Notes under the pieces: model-generated
What the model saw: only the letters and a program-made list of their open reading frames with translations
Databases searched by the model: none
Told to the model about the DNA's origin: nothing
Translations under genes and position numbers: made by a program
In this document: in pieces, positions 54,579 to 64,000 of the stretch
Position numbering within the stretch: the first letter of the stretch is position 1
How the letters are laid out: each line of letters begins with the position of its first letter
From: Lysobacter sp. HDW10
GTDB taxonomy: Bacteria; Pseudomonadota; Gammaproteobacteria; Xanthomonadales; Xanthomonadaceae
Reading direction: 5' to 3'
Length of the DNA stretch: 64,000 nucleotides
Assembly: GCF_011300685.1 (NCBI RefSeq)
Contig: NZ_CP049864.1
Span: 798,885 to 862,884 of the forward strand

Positions 54579-55982
54579 ATGGCATTCCTGATTGTGTTGG
54601 CCGCTCTGGTGTTCTTGATGTTTGTCGCCTATCGCGGCTACAGCGTCATCTTGTTTGCACCCGTTGCCGCGCTGGGTGCCGTCCTGCTCACCGATCCCGG
54701 ATTGGTGGCGCCGATGTTCAGTGGCCTGTTCATGGACAAGATGGTCGGCTTTTTGAAGAACTACTTTCCGGTGTTCTTGCTCGGTGCGATTTTTGGGAAA
54801 GTCATTGAGTTGTCGGGTTTCTCGCGCTCGATCGTGGCGGCAACCATTCGAGTCGTGGGTGCCAGTCGCGCGATGTTGGCGATCGTTCTCGTGTGTGCCC
54901 TGCTGACCTATGGCGGCGTGTCCTTGTTCGTCGTCGTGTTCGCTGTCTATCCATTTGCCGCGGAATTGTTCCGTCAAGGGGACATACCGAAACGCTTGAT
55001 TCCCGGCACGATCGCGCTCGGTGCTTTCACCTTCACGATGGATGCGTTGCCGGGCACACCGCAAATCCAAAACATCATTCCGACAACGTTCTTCAAAACG
55101 AACACGTGGGCTGCGCCGTGGCTTGGCACAGTCGGCGCGGTCTTTATTCTCATCGTGGGCTTGGCGTACTTGGAATGGCGTCGGCGCGCCGCATTGGCAG
55201 CGGGCGAGGGCTACGCCACAAAAACGCCTTTGCGCAACGAGCCTGCGGAATTCAATGAAGTGCGTTTGGCGCACCCGATGATCGCGCTGCTGCCTCTGAT
55301 CGTTGTTGGCGTAGCGAATAAAGTTCTGACTTTGGTGATTCCCGCGCGTTATGGCGAGACTGCGAGTTTCATTCCAGCGGTGATCGGCTCGCCGGCACCC
55401 GTTGTGCAAGAAGTATCGAAAATTGCGGCCATCTGGGCGGTGGAGGGCGCATTGCTGCTCGGTATCGCAACGGTGTTCTTGTTTGCTTGGAAAACAGTGG
55501 CGAAGCGTTTTGCGGACGGCAGCAAAGACGCCATTGGCGGCGCGATGTTGTCAGCGATGAATACAGCAAGCGAATACGGCTTCGGTGCGGTCATTGCCGC
55601 ATTGCCAGGGTTCCTGTTGTTTGCCGACACCCTGCGCAAAATTCCGGATCCACTGATCAACGAAGCCGTCACTGTGACTGCGTTGGCCGGAATCACCGGC
55701 TCTGCCTCGGGGGGCATGAGTATTGCCTTGGCGGCGATGGCAGATACGTTCATTCAAAACGCGCAGGCCGCGGGCATTCCCTTGGAAGTCTTTCATCGCG
55801 TCGCCGCGATGGCGTCGGGTGGTATGGATACCTTGCCGCACAACGGCGCCGTGATTACGTTGCTTGCGGTTACGGGGCTCACGCATCGCGAGGCATACAA
55901 AGACATCTTTGCCATCACGATCGTCAAAACCCTTGCGGTATTCCTCATCATCGGCATCTTCTACCTCACCGGCTTGGTCTAA
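54579..55982 (+). CDS. GntP-family organic acid/proton symporter
   Basis: The protein has about 12 membrane segments and the GntP family pattern: FLKNYFPVFLLGAIFGKVIE, TYGGVSLFVVVFAVYPFA, FTMDALPGTPQIQNIIPT and SGGMDTLPHNGAVITLLAVTG. GntP members import gluconate, hydroxybutyrate or related acids with protons; the subgroup here looks closer to the 3-hydroxybutyrate type than to gluconate permeases, an impression only. 467 residues, ATG 54579. It is divergent from the TonB receptor. Confidence 0.87.
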   Translation: MAFLIVLAALVFLMFVAYRGYSVILFAPVAALGAVLLTDPGLVAPMFSGLFMDKMVGFLKNYFPVFLLGAIFGKVIELSGFSRSIVAATIRVVGASRAMLAIVLVCALLTYGGVSLFVVVFAVYPFAAELFRQGDIPKRLIPGTIALGAFTFTMDALPGTPQIQNIIPTTFFKTNTWAAPWLGTVGAVFILIVGLAYLEWRRRAALAAGEGYATKTPLRNEPAEFNEVRLAHPMIALLPLIVVGVANKVLTLVIPARYGETASFIPAVIGSPAPVVQEVSKIAAIWAVEGALLLGIATVFLFAWKTVAKRFADGSKDAIGGAMLSAMNTASEYGFGAVIAALPGFLLFADTLRKIPDPLINEAVTVTALAGITGSASGGMSIALAAMADTFIQNAQAAGIPLEVFHRVAAMASGGMDTLPHNGAVITLLAVTGLTHREAYKDIFAITIVKTLAVFLIIGIFYLTGLV

Positions 55983-56015
55983 AGCCGGTCCAGGCGGTGC
56001 GGTAAGGACAATTGA

Positions 56016-56030
56016 CTGTGCGACGCACAG
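56016..56030. promoter_or_regulatory. Perfect palindrome ahead of padR (operator candidate)
   Basis: CTGTGCG-A-CGCACAG has seven-base arms about a single central base, overlaps TTGACT (56012-56017), a likely -35 element, and stands 31 bases before the padR start codon. A PadR protein usually represses its own gene from such a site. Confidence 0.6.
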
Positions 56031-56060
56031 TGTGCGATGCTATGGGAAATGGAACCCCAT

Positions 56061-56402
56061 ATGCCGCCCGCAATTGACGACAGCACCCTGAGCCAAGAAC
56101 TTCGCCGCGGCACCCTGATTCTTGCGGTTTTGAGTGCGCTGGGTCAGGGCGAACAGTGCGGCGCAGACCTGCGAACCATTCTGGGTGCCGCCGGTCTTCC
56201 AATTGAAGAAGGGGCCTTGTACCCAATGCTGCGACGTCTGGAAACTCAGGGACTCCTCGTCAGTGAGCGGCGATTCGAAGATTCCCGTGTCAAACGGTTT
56301 TACACCTTGTCAGCCGCGGGGCATGCCGCGCAGCACACGATGCTGGCGCAGTGGCACGCCCTTTCAGAAAGCCTAAAGCGTCTCAACGGAGCGCAACAAT
56401 GA
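56061..56402 (+). CDS. PadR-family transcriptional regulator
   Basis: The short winged-helix protein has the PadR pattern QELRRGTLILAVLSALGQGE, then IEEGALYPMLRRLETQGLL and FEDSRVKRFYTLSAAG. Its product of 113 residues is of the PadR-s2 size. The start at 56061 (GGAA six bases before) is favoured over ATGs at 56037 and 56049, which would lie on or before a TTGACT promoter start. The stop overlaps the HAAS gene by four bases, a standard pair. Confidence 0.87.
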   Translation: MPPAIDDSTLSQELRRGTLILAVLSALGQGEQCGADLRTILGAAGLPIEEGALYPMLRRLETQGLLVSERRFEDSRVKRFYTLSAAGHAAQHTMLAQWHALSESLKRLNGAQQ

Positions 56403-56836
56403 ACACAGAAGTAGAACGCTATCTGCAACAGGTGAATCGTTGGTTGGTACCGGGGCGCCGCGCGCGCACGCTTACCCACATCCGCGAAGACCTCGAAGAG
56501 TTCTTGAGCCAAAGTGATGACACGGCGCCACTGGCACAACGCCTTCGCGCGTTCGGACATCCACCGGTCGTCGCTGCGCGCTACGCGGATGCGCCGCATG
56601 TCATTCCCGGCATGCTCGCGCCTGCCTATCTGGTTGTCTTATGTCTGTCGATCGTAGGGCTTGTACTGGTCAACATCAGCTTGATGGTGCCAACTGCTAT
56701 CAACGGTGCGAGCTTCTCTGAAAATCTCATGCACGTGTTTGATCGCGCCATGCGGGTGTTGCCGTGGACGTTCACGATCGTCACGATTGTCTTTGCCCTG
56801 ATGGGCTATTGGGTCCAACGACAACCGACCAGGTAA
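56399..56836 (+). CDS. HAAS-domain membrane protein
   Basis: It has a cytoplasmic HAAS-like N-terminus (VERYLQQVNRWL, RTLTHIREDLEEFLSQSDD, AFGHPPVVAARYAD) and two membrane helices (APAYLVVLCLSIVGLVLVNI and WTFTIVTIVFALMGYWV), 145 residues. HAAS proteins couple membrane events to PadR-type regulators. It is encoded directly after padR and overlaps it, as usual. Confidence 0.82.
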   Translation: MNTEVERYLQQVNRWLVPGRRARTLTHIREDLEEFLSQSDDTAPLAQRLRAFGHPPVVAARYADAPHVIPGMLAPAYLVVLCLSIVGLVLVNISLMVPTAINGASFSENLMHVFDRAMRVLPWTFTIVTIVFALMGYWVQRQPTR

Positions 56837-56839
56837 TGC

Positions 56840-58336
56840 TTAGATTTGTGGCCTGAAGGTCAAGGCCTCCAGCCAATGTGCGCGTTCGATGTGCGCTGCA
56901 TGCGCCAGATCGGCAATGGTGCGTGCCACACGCAACACGCGATGGCTGGCCCGAGCAGACAAACGTAATCGCTCACTGGCCGTATGAAAGCCGTCGGCAT
57001 CTTCCATGCCTTCCGTGCAATGTGCGGTGAGCGTTGCACCTTCTAATCGCGCATTGGGCACGGATTGCCGAAGCACTTGGCGCCCCCGCGCATCTGCCAC
57101 CCGTTCGCGAATCGCTTCACTGCCCTCGCCCTGAGACAACGCGCCGTGCAATTCGGACGCGTGAATACGCGCCAGCGACACATGCAGATCGATCCGATCC
57201 AGCAGCGGACCCGAAACCTTGGCGCGATACCGCGCAATGGCATCGGGCATGCATTCACACCGCTGCGATGGATCCCCGGCATAGCCGCACGGACAAGGGT
57301 TCATTGCAGCAATCAACTGAAAGCGCGCCGGATAGCTCAGTTGTTTTGACGCGCGCGCAATATGCACCACGCCGGACTCTAGCGGTTCGCGCAAGCACTG
57401 CAATGCATGGCGACTCCACTCTGTAAATTCATCCAAAAAGAGCACGCCGTTGTGCGCGAGCGACACTTCACCCGGTCGCGGGTCGCGCCCACCGCCGATC
57501 AACGCCACGGCACTCGCCGTGTGATGCGGCGATCGAAAAGGTCGCTGTCGCCATGCACGCGTGGACACATCCGTGGTCGCCAACGAAGCAATCGCGGCGG
57601 TCTCAAGTGCCTCTTCATCGCTCGCCATCGGCATGATGCCGGGCAACCGTGTTGCCAACATGCTCTTGCCACAGCCTGGCGGCCCTGCGAACAGCACATG
57701 GTGTTCGCCCGCAGCTGCTATCTCGAGCGCGCGTCTTGCCACTTGTTGGCCACGCACATCGGCCATGTCAGGCCAATGCGACTTGTCCGAGTCGTTGATT
57801 GGCCGACGCAAAGGCTCAGCCGGTACGTTTGCACGAAGCTGTTCAACCAGTGCACGCAAATCATGTGCCGTACGAATGTCTGAGGTCTCACACAAAGCGG
57901 CTTCTTCGGCATTCGCATGCGGAATGACGAGTTGACGTTTGACCATTGCACTGGCGAGCGCGGCCGGTAGGACCCCGCGAATGCGCTTCAAATCACCCGT
58001 GAGGCCGAGCTCGCCCATGAACTCGCGTCCCTGCAAACAGCGAGCCGGCAGTTGCCCAGAGGCGACCAGGATGCCGAGTGCAATCGGAAGATCAAACGCA
58101 CCGCCTTGTTTCGGCAAATCGGCGGGTGCGAGATTGACTGTGATCGCGCGCGCGGGAAAGTCGAACTGCGTGCTGGCAAATGCAGCGCGTACACGGTCTT
58201 TTGATTCGCGTACCGCTGCTTCGGGTAAGCCGACGATCGACATGCGCGGCAATCCGCCACCCAAGTGCACCTCGACGGCAACTTCAGGCGCACGCACGCC
58301 CAAGCGTGCACGACTGTGCACGACGGCCAAAGCCAT
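56840..58336 (-). CDS. comM: ComM/YifB-type Mg-chelatase-like AAA+ ATPase
   Basis: The protein starts MALAVVHSRARLGVRAPEVA with the N-terminal domain GLPRMSIVGLPEAAVRESKDRVRAA-type region, then a Walker A FAGPPGCGKSMLA, the LFLDEFTEW Walker B and RASKQLSYPARFQLIAAMNPCPCG, which identify ComM. ComM is a hexameric helicase for branch migration during natural transformation. 498 residues, near the usual 500. The three bases after the HAAS stop and shared edge suggest independent transcription. Confidence 0.94.
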   Translation of the reverse strand: MALAVVHSRARLGVRAPEVAVEVHLGGGLPRMSIVGLPEAAVRESKDRVRAAFASTQFDFPARAITVNLAPADLPKQGGAFDLPIALGILVASGQLPARCLQGREFMGELGLTGDLKRIRGVLPAALASAMVKRQLVIPHANAEEAALCETSDIRTAHDLRALVEQLRANVPAEPLRRPINDSDKSHWPDMADVRGQQVARRALEIAAAGEHHVLFAGPPGCGKSMLATRLPGIMPMASDEEALETAAIASLATTDVSTRAWRQRPFRSPHHTASAVALIGGGRDPRPGEVSLAHNGVLFLDEFTEWSRHALQCLREPLESGVVHIARASKQLSYPARFQLIAAMNPCPCGYAGDPSQRCECMPDAIARYRAKVSGPLLDRIDLHVSLARIHASELHGALSQGEGSEAIRERVADARGRQVLRQSVPNARLEGATLTAHCTEGMEDADGFHTASERLRLSARASHRVLRVARTIADLAHAAHIERAHWLEALTFRPQI

Positions 58337-58350
58337 GTCGGGGACCGCGC

Positions 58351-58623
58351 TTAGTGCGCGACGTTTTGCGTGTTGGCGTCGTCGGCGCCGCGCTCAAGTT
58401 CGGCCAAACGGCGCTCAAGCATTTCAATCTTTTCGCGCGTGCGCAGGAGCACCGCGCGTTGCACCTCAAACTCTTCACGTGTGACCAAATCAAGCTTGGC
58501 CAAGCCGGATTGCAGCACGGCTTTGAAGTTCTGCTGGAGCTCCTCGCGGTTTTCGCGGATGCCCGGCGGCAACAAGTTGCCGAGGCGGCGGGCGAGGTCG
58601 TCCAATTGACTGAAATCGATCAT
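58351..58623 (-). CDS. ubiK: Ubiquinone biosynthesis accessory factor UbiK
   Basis: The 90-residue BMFP domain protein begins MIDFSQLDDLARRLGNLLPPG and continues with a long coiled coil (LVTREEFEVQRAVLLRTREKIEMLERRLAELE), as in YqiC/UbiK, which binds the UbiJ lipid carrier protein. It lies 14 bases from comM in the same direction and may be cotranscribed, although ComM has no known link to ubiquinone. Confidence 0.92.
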   Translation of the reverse strand: MIDFSQLDDLARRLGNLLPPGIRENREELQQNFKAVLQSGLAKLDLVTREEFEVQRAVLLRTREKIEMLERRLAELERGADDANTQNVAH

Positions 58624-58738
58624 GCGAATGTCCTTTCGATGGGTGTGTACTCATGCTGCGTCACCCAAACAGGGATGGCAGTAGGCGAATTGCCCGAGCA
58701 CGCATCGGGTGTTTCCGATTAAGCTTGCAACAGCATAA

Positions 58739-61011
<2,273 letters not shown>

Positions 61012-61086
61012 ACCACCAGTATGCCGACCGATGACGCGTCGCACCTTCGACTACGTCACCAAAAATTTTTCGGCATAGGCGCTTGT

Positions 61087-61935
61087 TCAGGATTCGAGCG
61101 CGGCGGCAACAAAAGGCGGCAAATGACGCGCGCCAATATGCGCATCCGCTGTGTAATACAGCGTTTCAAATGCTTTTGCGCGTGCGTCTGCTTCGCGGAA
61201 CTGGAATGCGCCTGATTTGCGTGCAAGCGTCACACTCCACCAGCCGGTCGGATAGCAAGGCTGTGGGAACGGCAATGTTTCAAATTGCGTAAAGCCCGCT
61301 TTGCCCATTTCCACGCGCATTTCTTTGATCAGATCAAGCAGCGCCAGCGGGGATTCGGACTGTTGCACCAAGATGCCGTCGTCCTTCAGCGCACGTGCGC
61401 AGTCGGCAAAAAATGCCGCGTTGAACAAACCTTCGGCGGGGCCGACGGGGTCTGTGGAATCCACGATGACGATATCCACGCTGCCCGGCGCACAATTTTT
61501 CATATACGCAAGACCGTCATCCCAAATGATGTCCGCACGCGGATCGCCATTGGATTCGCACAATTCGGGGAAATACTTTTCCGCCATCCGCGTGACTTGT
61601 TCGTCGATATCGCATTGGGTCACTTTTTCCACACCCGGATGCTTCAGCACTTCGCGCAAGGTGCCGCAATCACCACCGCCGATGATCACCACGCGCTTGG
61701 GCGCGGGATGGCAAAACAGCACCGGGTGGGCAATCATCTCGTGATAGAAAAAGTTGTCGCGCGTGGTGAGCATCATCGCGCCGTCGATCAGCATCAAATT
61801 GCCCCAGTCGGTCGACTCGAAAATCTCAATTTTCTGAAACGGCGACTGCACTTCGTCGAGTTTGCCCTTGATTCGGAAGCCAATGGCCGAGCCGGTGGGT
61901 TCAAAGGGTTCGTAGTGCCAGTCGTTCGGAGTCAT
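61087..61935 (-). CDS. speE: Polyamine aminopropyltransferase (spermidine synthase)
   Basis: SpeE transfers the aminopropyl group of decarboxylated SAM to putrescine. The sequence has IEIFESTDWGNLMLIDGAMM, VVIIGGGDCGTLREVLKHP, CDIDEQVTRMAEKYFPE and IVDSTDPVGPAEGLF with the catalytic aspartate. 282 residues, near the E. coli 288. ATG 61935 is the natural start. It is divergent from speA with 140 bases between starts; the pair makes spermidine with genes elsewhere for agmatine and SAM decarboxylation. Confidence 0.95.
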   Translation of the reverse strand: MTPNDWHYEPFEPTGSAIGFRIKGKLDEVQSPFQKIEIFESTDWGNLMLIDGAMMLTTRDNFFYHEMIAHPVLFCHPAPKRVVIIGGGDCGTLREVLKHPGVEKVTQCDIDEQVTRMAEKYFPELCESNGDPRADIIWDDGLAYMKNCAPGSVDIVIVDSTDPVGPAEGLFNAAFFADCARALKDDGILVQQSESPLALLDLIKEMRVEMGKAGFTQFETLPFPQPCYPTGWWSVTLARKSGAFQFREADARAKAFETLYYTADAHIGARHLPPFVAAALES

Positions 61936-62075
61936 GGTTTTGCCGTATCTGTTGCGGGTTGAAGCGCGAATTGTAGCGGAGCGACGGTTACGCCTGAATG
62001 CACAAGAACAACACTGCGTGAATGCGTCGGGACGTAGAATGGCGGCAAGACATTCCCCTGCTTCGGATTGACCGC

Positions 62076-63965
62076 ATGACCACCTGGAACCTCGACGCCG
62101 CTCGCAAGACCTATTCCATTCCACATTGGTCGGAAGGGTATTTTGACGTCGACGAAGCGGGTCGCGTTGTTGTGTCGCCATTGGGCGTTGGCGGCCCGCG
62201 CATTGCCTTGGCCGAAGCCGTCAATCGCGCGCTTGAAGGCGGCGCGCATTTGCCCGTGCTCGTGCGCTTTCCGGACATCCTTGGCCATCGCTTGGCCAAG
62301 TTGCAGGCCGCGTTTGCACAGGCGCAAACCGATTGGGAATACCAAGGCGGTTACACGGCTGTGTATCCGATCAAAGTGAATCAACACGCAGGTGTGGCCG
62401 GCACCTTGGCCAGCCATCATGGCGAAGGCTTTGGTTTGGAAGCCGGCTCTAAACCGGAATTGATGGCGGTCTTGGCGTTGTCGCGCCCCGGTGGCTTGAT
62501 TGTGTGCAACGGCTACAAGGACAGGGAATACATTCGCCTCGCTTTGATTGGTCGCAAGCTGGGCTTGCAAACGTACATCGTCATCGAGAAACCTTCAGAA
62601 CTTAAATTGGTGTTGGAAGAATCAAAAAATCTCGGTGTGAAGCCAGGTCTTGGTGTGCGCATGCGGCTTGCCTCGCTCGGCGCAGGCAAATGGCAAAACT
62701 CAGGCGGCGACAAGGCCAAGTTCGGTTTGAATCCGCGCCAGGTGTTGGATCTGTGGAAGGCACTCCGTGACGCGGAACTCGGCGATTGCCTTGAGCTTTT
62801 GCATTTCCATATGGGTTCGCAAATTTCGAACGTGCGCGATATCGCGAACGGCATGCGGGAAGCGACGCGCTATTTCGTTGAGCTGTCCAAGCTCGGCGCC
62901 AAGATTTCCCACGTCGATGTGGGCGGTGGTTTAGGCGTGGATTACGAAGGCACGCGTTCGCGTAGCTACAACTCGGTGAACTACGGCGTGCATCACTATG
63001 CGTCGAGTATCGTGCAGCCCTTGGCGCAGGCGTGTGAGCAAAATGATTTGCCACAACCGCGCATCGTGACTGAGTGTGGTCGTGCAATGACCGCGCATCA
63101 CGCAGTGTTGGTTGCGAACGTGAGCGAGGTCGAAAAGGCCCCTGAAGGCCGCGTGCCGCCGCAAAACGACGACGAATCACAACCGGTGCAAGATCTGCGT
63201 GCGTTGCATGCGGAACTGGCAGAACGACCGGCCGTTGAGGTTTTCCACGAAGCGACGCAAGCACATGCCGAGGGGTTGTCTTTGTATGCCTTGGGTCAAA
63301 TTGATTTGGTGCAACGTGCGCGCATCGACGACTTGTTCTATGCCATTGCCCATGCGGTCAAAGCACGTCTGACCTATGACGAAAAGAGCCATCGCGATTT
63401 GCTCGATGAGCTCAACGAACGCTTGGTAGACAAATACTTTGTCAATTTCAGCGTGTTCGAGTCGATGCCGGATGTGTGGGCCATCGATCAAGTGTTTCCG
63501 ATCGTGCCGATTGAACGCTTGAATGAAGAACCGAAACGCCGTGGCATCATCGCTGACCTCACCTGCGATTCGGACGGCAAGATCGATGTCTACGTCGAGA
63601 ACGAAGATCTTGATACCTCGCTGCCACTGCATGAATTGCGCCAGGGTGAGCGCTATCGCTTGGGCTTCTTCTTGGTCGGTGCGTATCAAGAAATTCTCGG
63701 CGACATTCACAACTTGTTCGGTGACACCGATGCCATCGAAGTGAAAGTGCATGAGGGCGAATGCCGTGTCACACAGCAACGACGTGGCGATACCACCGAT
63801 GTCATGCTCGACTATGTCGGCTACAAGCTCGAAGACTTGCGTCGCATCTATCGCGCGCGCGTGGGCGCTGTCGACCTCAGTAAATCAGAGGCGGAGCGCT
63901 TGAATGCCGCGCTTGAATCCGGACTCACTGCCTATACGTATCTTGACGATACCCCGCTGGATTAA
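62076..63965 (+). CDS. speA: Biosynthetic arginine decarboxylase
   Basis: The 629-residue protein is a fold III PLP decarboxylase: GYTAVYPIKVNQHAGV (PLP lysine about residue 100), FGLEAGSKPELMAVL, LLHFHMGSQISNVRDI, IVTECGRAMTAHHAVL and LTCDSDGKIDVYVENED. It makes agmatine from arginine, the first step to putrescine. ATG 62076 is used, as the upstream frame adds no family sequence. A further gene starts 12 bases after the stop at 63978. Confidence 0.96.
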   Translation: MTTWNLDAARKTYSIPHWSEGYFDVDEAGRVVVSPLGVGGPRIALAEAVNRALEGGAHLPVLVRFPDILGHRLAKLQAAFAQAQTDWEYQGGYTAVYPIKVNQHAGVAGTLASHHGEGFGLEAGSKPELMAVLALSRPGGLIVCNGYKDREYIRLALIGRKLGLQTYIVIEKPSELKLVLEESKNLGVKPGLGVRMRLASLGAGKWQNSGGDKAKFGLNPRQVLDLWKALRDAELGDCLELLHFHMGSQISNVRDIANGMREATRYFVELSKLGAKISHVDVGGGLGVDYEGTRSRSYNSVNYGVHHYASSIVQPLAQACEQNDLPQPRIVTECGRAMTAHHAVLVANVSEVEKAPEGRVPPQNDDESQPVQDLRALHAELAERPAVEVFHEATQAHAEGLSLYALGQIDLVQRARIDDLFYAIAHAVKARLTYDEKSHRDLLDELNERLVDKYFVNFSVFESMPDVWAIDQVFPIVPIERLNEEPKRRGIIADLTCDSDGKIDVYVENEDLDTSLPLHELRQGERYRLGFFLVGAYQEILGDIHNLFGDTDAIEVKVHEGECRVTQQRRGDTTDVMLDYVGYKLEDLRRIYRARVGAVDLSKSEAERLNAALESGLTAYTYLDDTPLD

Positions 63966-63977
63966 TTGGAGACACCC

Positions 63978-64000
63978 ATGAAAGGTTATGTAGACAACAT
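63978..64000 (+). CDS. Start of a gene cut by the window edge (cupin-like)
   Basis: An ATG follows TTGGAGACACCC (GGAG ribosome site), and the first codons read MKGYVDN. Some cupin-domain proteins begin in this way, but only seven residues are visible, so the family is a guess. It is twelve bases after the speA stop, so it is probably cotranscribed with speA. Confidence 0.45.

Noticed and set aside
58672-58695. Sigma-54 promoter before glnK (TGGCAG...TTGC)
   Set aside because: The GG to GC spacing is about three bases too long for a sigma-54 site.

Overview
The window looks like a chromosomal segment of a gammaproteobacterium of the Lysobacteraceae (Xanthomonadaceae) with moderately high GC. 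This is inferred from the gene families: a one-piece indolepyruvate ferredoxin oxidoreductase-like protein, a cytochrome c5-type protein beginning VRNYDLEFLKKF, a BigR-type sulfide regulon, the monomeric isocitrate dehydrogenase, and speE/speA followed by a cupin-like start. There is no rRNA, tRNA, CRISPR array, transposase or phage gene. Genes are dense, many overlap by 4 bases, and no gap exceeds 300 bases; the longest is 27589-27856.

Region 1 (1-7640) is a surface and signalling cluster. It holds a secreted PD40 propeller protein, an ECF-type sigma factor followed by a transmembrane Ser/Thr kinase, an NTF2-like protein, a short YadA-type trimeric autotransporter, a secreted esterase and a stand-alone GyrI-like domain. 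Region 2 (7674-16157) carries the large 2-oxoacid oxidoreductase, a ParA-SixA-phospholipase D lipoprotein operon, and a HipB/HipA toxin-antitoxin pair with repeats in its promoter. Region 3 (16291-28183) has a zinc alcohol dehydrogenase flanked by two paralogous small proteins of no family I recognise. After it come a thioesterase, a membrane cytochrome c, the overlapping hydrolase-zapE-queF operon, LysM and lipoprotein genes, isocitrate dehydrogenase, a lipoprotein-type methyltransferase, rluE and a REC-histidine kinase.

Region 4 (28286-42737) is mostly housekeeping: hrpB and tatD (divergent), an RND efflux adaptor and permease, glyS/glyQ, a class I amidotransferase with a BPSS1780-like membrane protein, and a K+/H+ antiporter. 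Region 5 (42818-48700) pairs a 3-hydroxybutyrate oligomer hydrolase with a CrbR-like LuxR regulator and a CrbS-like transporter-histidine kinase, the kind of system that controls acetate use in other gammaproteobacteria.

Region 6 (48733-52083) is a divergent persulfide-detoxification regulon. A two-cysteine ArsR repressor, a TauE exporter and a DUF442 phosphatase-like protein lie on one strand; a persulfide dioxygenase and two half-size YeeE/YedE transporters lie on the other, across a shared promoter with a perfect inverted repeat. Region 7 (52144-64000) has a TonB-dependent receptor divergent from a GntP-family permease, a PadR/HAAS pair with a perfect palindromic operator candidate, comM, ubiK, glnK, a TPR-GGDEF diguanylate cyclase, and the divergent polyamine genes speE and speA.

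I do not see an obvious new defence or mobile system. The best candidates for undescribed biology are the paralogous small proteins around the alcohol dehydrogenase, the sigma factor/receptor-kinase locus, the exported methyltransferase, and the link between the acetate switch and hydroxybutyrate use.
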